DNA of 64,000 bases from Kuschelorhynchus macadamiae (Eukaryota > Arthropoda > Insecta > Coleoptera > Curculionidae): the NCBI GenBank assembly GCA_030620095.1, contig JAUTXW010001351.1, positions 2,046,001 through 2,110,000 of the forward strand, written 5' to 3'. Positions 57,415-64,000 of the stretch are shown here, in pieces. The notes under the pieces were generated by a model that worked only from the letters and a program-made list of their open reading frames with translations, was not told the origin of the DNA and did not search any database. The translations under genes were made by a program, and so were the position numbers. Numbering within the stretch: the stretch's first letter is position 1; each line of letters starts with the position of its first letter.

Positions 57415-58025
57415 TAGGGTTTGTACGCGGCATCGCTCAAAAACTACTTATTCGATTGATTTCTAAGTTTGGTCAAAAATTAAGGGTCATAAGGGGATGA
57501 AATGATTATCGAATGGACTTTGAAATTTGCACAAAAATAAAGTGTGATATAGGGATAAACTGGTATTTTTTTTATGTACATCCATTATGGCGGAACAAAA
57601 GCACCGCCTAAAGAAATATTTAAAAATACAGTACCATACTGCTTATCTAATTGACTTGAAATTTTGAAAAAAAAATCATGTGTGAAACGAAGAAAAGATT
57701 GGTAAAATTTCAGTGTAAATCCAATAGAGCAAAACAAAATGGCGGCCTAATAAAATGTTTAAATATTCGTTAAAATTATAAAATAAAAAAAAATTATTTT
57801 TTAAGGACTAAATAAAGTTATGAAAAATAAATGGTAATAATAATAACAATAATAAATAAATTAAAAACTAAAAAAAAGTGAAATAAATTACAGTTTATAG
57901 GATTTGTATAAAGTTATTACCAAATAATTATATGCATATATAGACTGTGTTATGTACGTAGTGAAATTCTATACGTGGGAAGTTGTGGGTAATGGCGAAT
58001 TTACCTATTTTTTAAAATCATTATT
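57415..58025 (+). repeat. Foldback repeat family, arm with end
   Basis: Plus-oriented: 'gtacgcggcatcgctcaaaa', 'aattaagggtcataagggga', units with ATTATGGCGGAACAAAAGCA (57586) and AAAATGGCGGCC (57736). It closes with the degenerate family end 'gggaagttgtgggtaatggc' and gaatttacctattttttaaa (57978-58017). Confidence 0.75.
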
Positions 58026-58035
58026 AGTTTTTATG

Positions 58036-58424
<389 letters not shown>

Positions 58425-58792
58425 AAAAAAAACCCAAAACTTGTCCATTTTCACTTCAGGTTATAAGATAATTAATGGCAAGCGCTTGGAGGATATCAGT
58501 CTTTTATTTTATTTTCGTATCAACGAGATTATTAAAACTAACGTCCGAGCATAATCAACATGCCATATAGAATAAAGCACAGCCACAACATAAAACAAAA
58601 CTAACCATAAAACCAGTTTGTTCTTCTGATTATTTTCAGTGTTTATAGACTGAAATAAGAAGTGAAAAGGAGCGGGCTGGCATATCGAGCAGGTGACGGA
58701 CACTCGGTAGTCTGTAATCAGCGGTGGCGGCAGGAATCGACCGCAGAAAGCGGGAAAAAGAAAAGTAAAGCGAGAAGACCGACCTGGACAGG

Positions 58793-58860
58793 ATGGAGCT
58801 TTCAGCAGGATATGTCGGCGGCCTCAGTAAATTGCCCTTAGAGAGAAATGTGGTTGCGGA
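58793..58860 (+). CDS. Possible 5' coding exon of a host gene
   Basis: ATG 58793 follows an in-frame TAA (58766-58768) and a GC-rich leader (58660-58792) unlike the AT-rich flanks, as expected for a 5' UTR near a promoter. The peptide is MELSAGYVGGLSKLPLERNV then VA. A plausible donor GA|GTAATA occurs at 58861; without splicing the frame stops at 58862-58864. A pyrimidine-rich acceptor ttccttttag ends at 58910, but joining there gives a stop after about 13 codons, so any true next exon is probably further away or outside. I do not recognise the peptide. If real, 58.9-64 kb would be an intron. This is inference from composition and signals only. Confidence 0.3.
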
Positions 58861-58910
58861 GTAATAATTAATTACTTTGTGTCCAAAATAAGTTAACGCT
58901 TTCCTTTTAG

Positions 58911-60780
58911 ATGCAGCAGAAGTTGTTTTATTTATGAAAGGAAAAAGTAGAATTTTTATGGCTGGCGATCCTGCCTGAGGTTGTGCTTATATTTTTTTTA
59001 TTTGCCTTTCATTACACAGGACCTGTGTTATTTGATCGTCTACTTAACTAAAATTGTTTTTGTTTTTTTTTAATATTACAGCTTCAGCTTTTGTTGTTCT
59101 GTAAATGCGCGTACTATAGAGGGTGAAAGTAAAATTGATTACGTATTCGGGTTAGTCATATCTATTATTAATATTACTGTCATTTCTGTTATCTTGTTGC
59201 AGCAAGCTTGATTCAAAATATTTAAGCAGAAACTGTGTAAAATTTTAAGTTTTGAATGTTCAAGTTACTATGATCCTTGTTCGTAATATGATTTTTGTAG
59301 TATAAAATACTTTTTACATGTTCTTTGCAATGATAACAAATTTATAATTAACTATTACATGTAGCTTGAGCTTAAAAGTTATGTTAGTTTCGAAGGGCAG
59401 ATAATACCTAAAGAAGGATTCAAGCATATCTGGGCTATTACGGGCTGGTTTTGTCTGAATATTATTTTGTGATTTTGTGGGGAGTCTTAATTTCAGATAT
59501 GGTTAACCTTACGATTTCAGCGTAAAAACCACGTTTTTCTAAGGATTATTAAAGAAAACATAATATTTTTTTACAATGTCCCAAGAGAATCGTTTTAAGC
59601 ATTATTTTTCAAAGAACTAGCTGTTTTTAAAATAAACTGAAGGAGATAATTAAGTGATATTGATATTTTATGTATGTATCTGAACCTGGATGAAGCAAGA
59701 ACGAGTTATCTGATCTGAAAAGCTTTGTTATTCAAAGTAGGTGTATGTTTCTATTTTTCTTTTTTGTAAATGAAGTTATTCCCAAAATTGTCGTGAGTAA
59801 TACACAGGCAAAATTGATTAAAGATTTTTTTTTGCTTTTTTCATGTTTCCGTGGTGTAGGTCAAGCTAACCTTGTTAGTTTAGTGTGCCGTTAATATTTT
59901 GTTTTTTTATTTTATTCTATTAGGGAGATCATACAGTTTTTTATTTAATTGAGTGCATATATTTTTTTACATTAAGGGTGAGCTTAAGGCTAATTTACCT
60001 ACATTTTATGTAAATAAAGTTTCCATTTAAAGATAAAGAGGGTTTTCACCTACGTATTATTATAAAGAGTTGCATAACTAAAATAAATATAATAAATAAA
60101 TTCTGTAATATAAGCAGTAAGTAAAATGTTTGTTTTGTCCAGTAGATTTACCATGACAACAACGTCAATGTGACAAGATAAGACTACATACATTGCATGA
60201 GTAAAAAAAATAAGTTTATTAGCTTAATAGGATCCCAGTGGCTTTATTGCAAGGTATGCAGATATTCAGATTCGAGAAAATACCTAGTTACGTGTGCGTC
60301 GGTGGGATTTAAACTATAAATTTAGGAGATTAGATAAAATCTCCTTTTTCGATGATTTGCTGTTGAAAAGTTAAAACACATTTTTTAGAGTGTGAATTTG
60401 CTATATCTACTGAAAGCTTGGTTAACAGTGATAATTAAACGAAATCGCTCATTTTACATAGTCTCCCATCTCAGTAAATATAGCATATTAGTGTTAAAGG
60501 TGTGTGCTTTATAAGAGTATTCTTAGATTTGTCCGTTTAATATATAAACGTAAGAACGTCACGTTTTTAAAGTTCCATACATCATAATTTTCGTCTCGTA
60601 TATAACCTATAAATATTTACCATGCGAGATTTTACAGGTATTGGTCTTTAGGTTTTTAAATCCCAGAACTAAGTAATTCAATGGATCTGTCGATCTATCG
60701 GTGTTGATCCGACATTCAACCAGACTAGTCAAAACTCAATGTGTGTAACATGGTTCGACGTTAGTGAATTAAACTAAGCG
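58911..60780. other. AT-rich DNA without recognised gene
   Basis: No TE or coding motif recognised; compositionally uniform. It could be intronic to the exon proposed at 58793. Confidence 0.4.
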
Positions 60781-60781
60781 A

Positions 60782-61425
60782 AGATCGATATGTTACTCCT
60801 ACTGCAAGAAGATTTCCTACTATTCCTTCCACATATTTGAGAAATCTGCTTCTAGAATTTTCTAGGCGACAAATAACTGCTAGAACTATCCAGAATTGTC
60901 TGCATAAAGTTGGACCTTTTTCAAGGAGACTTTTGCGTTGTGTCCCATTGCGAGCTCATCACAAAGTACAAATAATTAACTGGGCTCCTCAGCATCGGAA
61001 TTGGAATTTAGAATGGGTAAACACTATATTTACAGACAAAAGTAGAATTGGATTATACATTTATTCACGAATTACCATGCCATAGTTTAAGAGGTACGTC
61101 CTTATGGTGGGAAATCAATTATGGTCTAGGCTGGCCTTGGATAGGGCAGGAGCACGACCTTATACATTGTGGATAATAACATAAGTGCTAACATTTACCA
61201 TATCGAAATTATTAATAGCATAACGCTGTCATTATCCTTGAAGTTGGTGAGAGATTTATTTTTGTTGACAATGCCCGCATAGAGACAGGGTAATTCTTTA
61301 AGCCATAGCGTATGGCCAAATTATGCATAAACCATTGTCACTATTGTCGCTGGACTTGTAACTTATTAAATAGGTCTCTTAAACCTTCACCAGTGTGAAG
61401 CTGTTCGGGAAGCAAGAGATAGTTT
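60782..61425 (+). pseudogene. Tc1-type transposase, decayed
   Basis: The frame open from about 60785 reads RYVTPTARRFPTIPSTYLRN, FSRRQITARTIQNCLHKVGP (second HTH), LRAHHKVQIINWAPQHRNWN and NTIFTDKSRIGLY, where FTDESRFGL is usual (Glu to Lys). It then leaves frame. Further parts are GGKSIMVWAGLGLDRAGARP (about 61106), a segment in place of the YRDEIL region, and LFLLTMPA (about 61262), matching 'FILMDDNARPH' with the second Asp lost. Remnants continue to about 61425. The inverted ends were not found. Several stops; dead copy. Confidence 0.7.
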
Positions 61426-61429
61426 TCAA

Positions 61430-62140
61430 AAATTAAAATTTTTCAATTTTTCTAATTTTTTACTTTATTACGTATTCAATCTGTCATGATGTTCATGATT
61501 TTTGTATAAATTATCGATTCAACTGACTTTCTTATATCTGAATGTAAAGAAACTGGTCTACTGCTCGTCAAACCGTTTACACTGATTTGCCGTCTGCTCT
61601 TGGTTTTATTAAAGATTTATTAATCTTTTTTATTGTGAAAAATATCGAAAACACAATTTTTTCATAATAGTTTTATACAGTCTGAAATTATATATACCCC
61701 TGTAAATTAAATACTTTTAAGGAGTTCTATTCAATCCTGAACCTTTTAGATGCAGAGATAGAACCACTACAGCCTATTTTTTAGCTTGCTCGGGGATAGT
61801 CCACGGTTTTGTCGTTCTCGACATTGCGTAACTTTAATACTTTAATTCCTAATTATCCTTGATGGACCAACACACATTCATGTCGAACCAGTAAAATTTA
61901 AAGATAAAGTCATTTTATTTTTCTAATCAGTCAGAAAAACACAGTTTGGGACCCTAACTATGGGAAAACCCAAATAAAATTCTCCTCAAAATTCTATTAA
62001 AACACTTGAAAGTTTAAAATGTAAATGGTAAAAAATACTCCACTTTTCAGATAAAAAAGTACAATGTTTAATTTTAATGTGATATATATTTTAATTTTAG
62101 ATCTATCAAATTTATTTTTAATCTAAATATATGGCTACAG
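61430..62140. other. No recognised gene
   Basis: AT-rich; no motif recognised on either strand. Confidence 0.4.
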
Positions 62141-62144
62141 TCCT

Positions 62145-63870
62145 GAATGAGGGGTGTGGAAATTTGTCATTATGGTGTACAACTTACTCTTAAATACCTT
62201 TTTAATACTTACGTTACTTTTTTAATATGCCTTATTTCTTTTTAAATACTCTAATTTATCATTAAATACTAGCCAATACGTTTTAAATACATTTAATTGT
62301 TTTCGATATATCTTTAATACCTTTTAATATCCTGAGTATGTTAGGGAAATGTGCCTTACGGAAAGCGGAACTCATGCACTTGTTTTTCGCAAAAGATCAA
62401 AGAATACCGCCAAATTCGGCGAAATATTGTTTGCATTGAAGGCGGAAGTTCTTTTCCTTGTAACTGTAAACCAAACTGACGTAAAAACTTAATATTTTTT
62501 AAGGGATCTATCTTTTTGTTTTAATAATTTTGATATTTTTTTGAAACTTTCCCAATTTCTTCGTCAATGGGTTTCAGACATATTTATCCAAGATCAATTT
62601 CGAAATTGTTCAAAATTCCACCCTTAAGGAAGAGAAATGTAATTTTATTTTTTTCATAATACCCATTTCTTCAACTAAATGATATTTAAGGCAATTCTTC
62701 CGTGGATGACTATAAAATTATTATTCGAAAATGAGTGAAATATTTCTACGTCGGCTTCTACTTTGTGCACAATAATATCTCTTTAAAATTCTTTTAAAAA
62801 TTAATATTTAAAAATCTCTTAAAAAAGTTTTTACTCTTTTACATTATCTTTTCAACTAAGAATCATACGATGCCTTTGTTAACGGTTTCAAAAATAATCA
62901 TTTAAAAACAATTTCCAGACCAGGGGTTGAAATATATGATTAGTGCTTTAATATTTAGTGGCCTTTAAAAATAATGACCTAAAAATTATTTCTGGATTTT
63001 TCAAAATTTCGCTCTTAAGGGCTAATAAAGTTTCTTGCGTGTAAATGGCATTCTAATTCGATTTTTTTTTAGAACCTTTTTGAACAGTTGCTGAAACCCA
63101 TATTTTAGAGTTATTTAAAATTTTGTCTATTAACTATGAATTTCTGCAGCAAATACATAACTCTCAAAGCTTCAGTGGGATACTTGCTTGCGCTATCCCC
63201 GCCTAGCTATGCGTATAAGACAATAAAAATGTTTTTGTAAAAATACATACATACAGTTATTTAGTCAAAATCGATATAATCAGGCGATTTAAATTGCTCT
63301 TGACAAATTTTAAATTGTAATTTTAGTCCTTTAGTTTTTGGGTCTGATCTTATTGAAATATAAAGAAAATATTATTTTGTATACAGTATGTTAAAATTTT
63401 ATATAGATTATTTTGTATAAATGTGACACATGTAAACGTCATTTGGCTGTAAAAATTGGCACCAATTGGCAACAATTATAATACATTAGTAAAACAAACG
63501 ATACATTTTCTATAAAATGTGTTAAGTCATAAAAAAGCCGTAATGGAAAATATCAAACAATTAAAAAGATAATTTTATGAGGTTTATATAATTTAATTTT
63601 TTATTATTTTTCTTTTATCTGGCTTTAGGATATTAGGTTTTAACAAAATTTTATACTCTTTACTGATGTAAATATTTTAATTGTTTTTTTGTATTTTTAA
63701 TGTTCATTCATAATTTTCAATACCTATAAAATAATTTAATACCTTTAAATCCTTTTAAATACCTTTTTATTATTTTAAATAATAAAATTTAATACTTTAA
63801 TTCTTTTAATACCTAAATAATTAATTATGGTATACAACATTTTGGCATTTACGCACCCCTCGGTCTTGAA
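62145..63870. mobile_element. Possible non-autonomous element with short inverted ends and subterminal repeats
   Basis: gaatgaggggtgtggaaatt and atggtgtacaac (62145-62182) match the reverse complement of 63830-63868 (gaccgaggggtgcgtaaatg, atgttgtatac) at about 70%. Just inside both ends the sequence is crowded with short TTTAAATACCTTTTAA-like copies: about nine at 62186-62335 and about seven at 63715-63815, in the same orientation. The interior has no transposase. The superfamily is unknown. Confidence 0.5.
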
Positions 63871-64000
63871 GCTTAGGGTTTTTTTAAACTTCGTAGTCTG
63901 CCTATGAACAAAATACGGATTATCAAATATTTAGAGAAAAAAAAACAGTTATTTATTGTTTAAAAATTATAAATTGTTTTAGAAATTAAACAACAGATTG

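Overview
This is an AT-rich eukaryotic window that reads as repeat-filled intergenic or intronic DNA from an arthropod, most likely an insect. The evidence is the mixture of insect-typical transposable elements (hAT, Tc1/mariner, pogo, Crypton, Penelope-like, RTE-like and CR1/Jockey-like LINEs, a tRNA-derived SINE), long (TA)n arrays, and the absence of operons or dense genes. I see no complete host gene. The only host-gene-like signals are a possible 5' exon near 58793-58860 and a few short open frames of unknown origin. Species cannot be read from the sequence.

Layout. 1-2.5 kb: a hAT transposase entering from the left edge and a THAP-domain remnant. 2.8-6 kb: a Penelope-like fragment, a degenerate tandem repeat, a small MITE, a strong hairpin and a LINE tail. 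6.2-9.5 kb: a dispersed foldback-type repeat split by a Crypton-like tyrosine-recombinase element. 11-12.7 kb: 5' part of an RTE-like LINE cut off at a (TA)n array. 14.5-17.4 kb: decayed IS630/Tc1/mariner-type (ITm) element. 17.6-19.3 kb: decayed mariner element with ~110 bp inverted ends. 19.4-22.3 kb: foldback repeat arms. 22.9-23.7 kb: GC-richer island and an RT scrap. 26.9-27.9 kb: a second ITm fragment and a small tandem repeat. 29.4-31.1 kb: two related mariner copies facing each other. 32.3 kb: Penelope-like GIY-YIG tail. 33-35.6 kb: a complete copy of the foldback family plus an extra arm. 36.2-39 kb: a 2.8 kb palindrome-like element with ~0.8 kb arms around an internally deleted mariner transposase. 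39-41 kb: another tandem repeat and foldback arm. 42.2-46.8 kb: mariner scraps, RTE-like LINE tail, SINE inside a foldback copy, third ITm fragment and a pogo/jerky-type transposase. 49-50 kb: LINE tail. 52.2-53.3 kb: foldback copies. 54.4-57.4 kb: the best ITm copy, with matching 32 bp ends and a nested foldback MITE. 57.4-58.4 kb: foldback arm, hAT-like MITE and a 230 bp (TA)n. 58.4-64 kb: quieter sequence with a Tc1 fragment and a 1.7 kb non-autonomous element.

How it fits together. Nothing forms a pathway; the story is nested transposition. The two most distinctive entities are (1) a foldback repeat family, seen about a dozen times, with a shared end sequence, a short palindrome at the other end of each arm, and internal ~105-150 bp units that repeatedly carry AAAATGGCGGC, which matches the YY1/Pleiohomeotic consensus; and (2) the Crypton-like recombinase, whose nested insertion is flanked by imperfect direct repeats. 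Translations and alignments were done by eye; no database search was possible.
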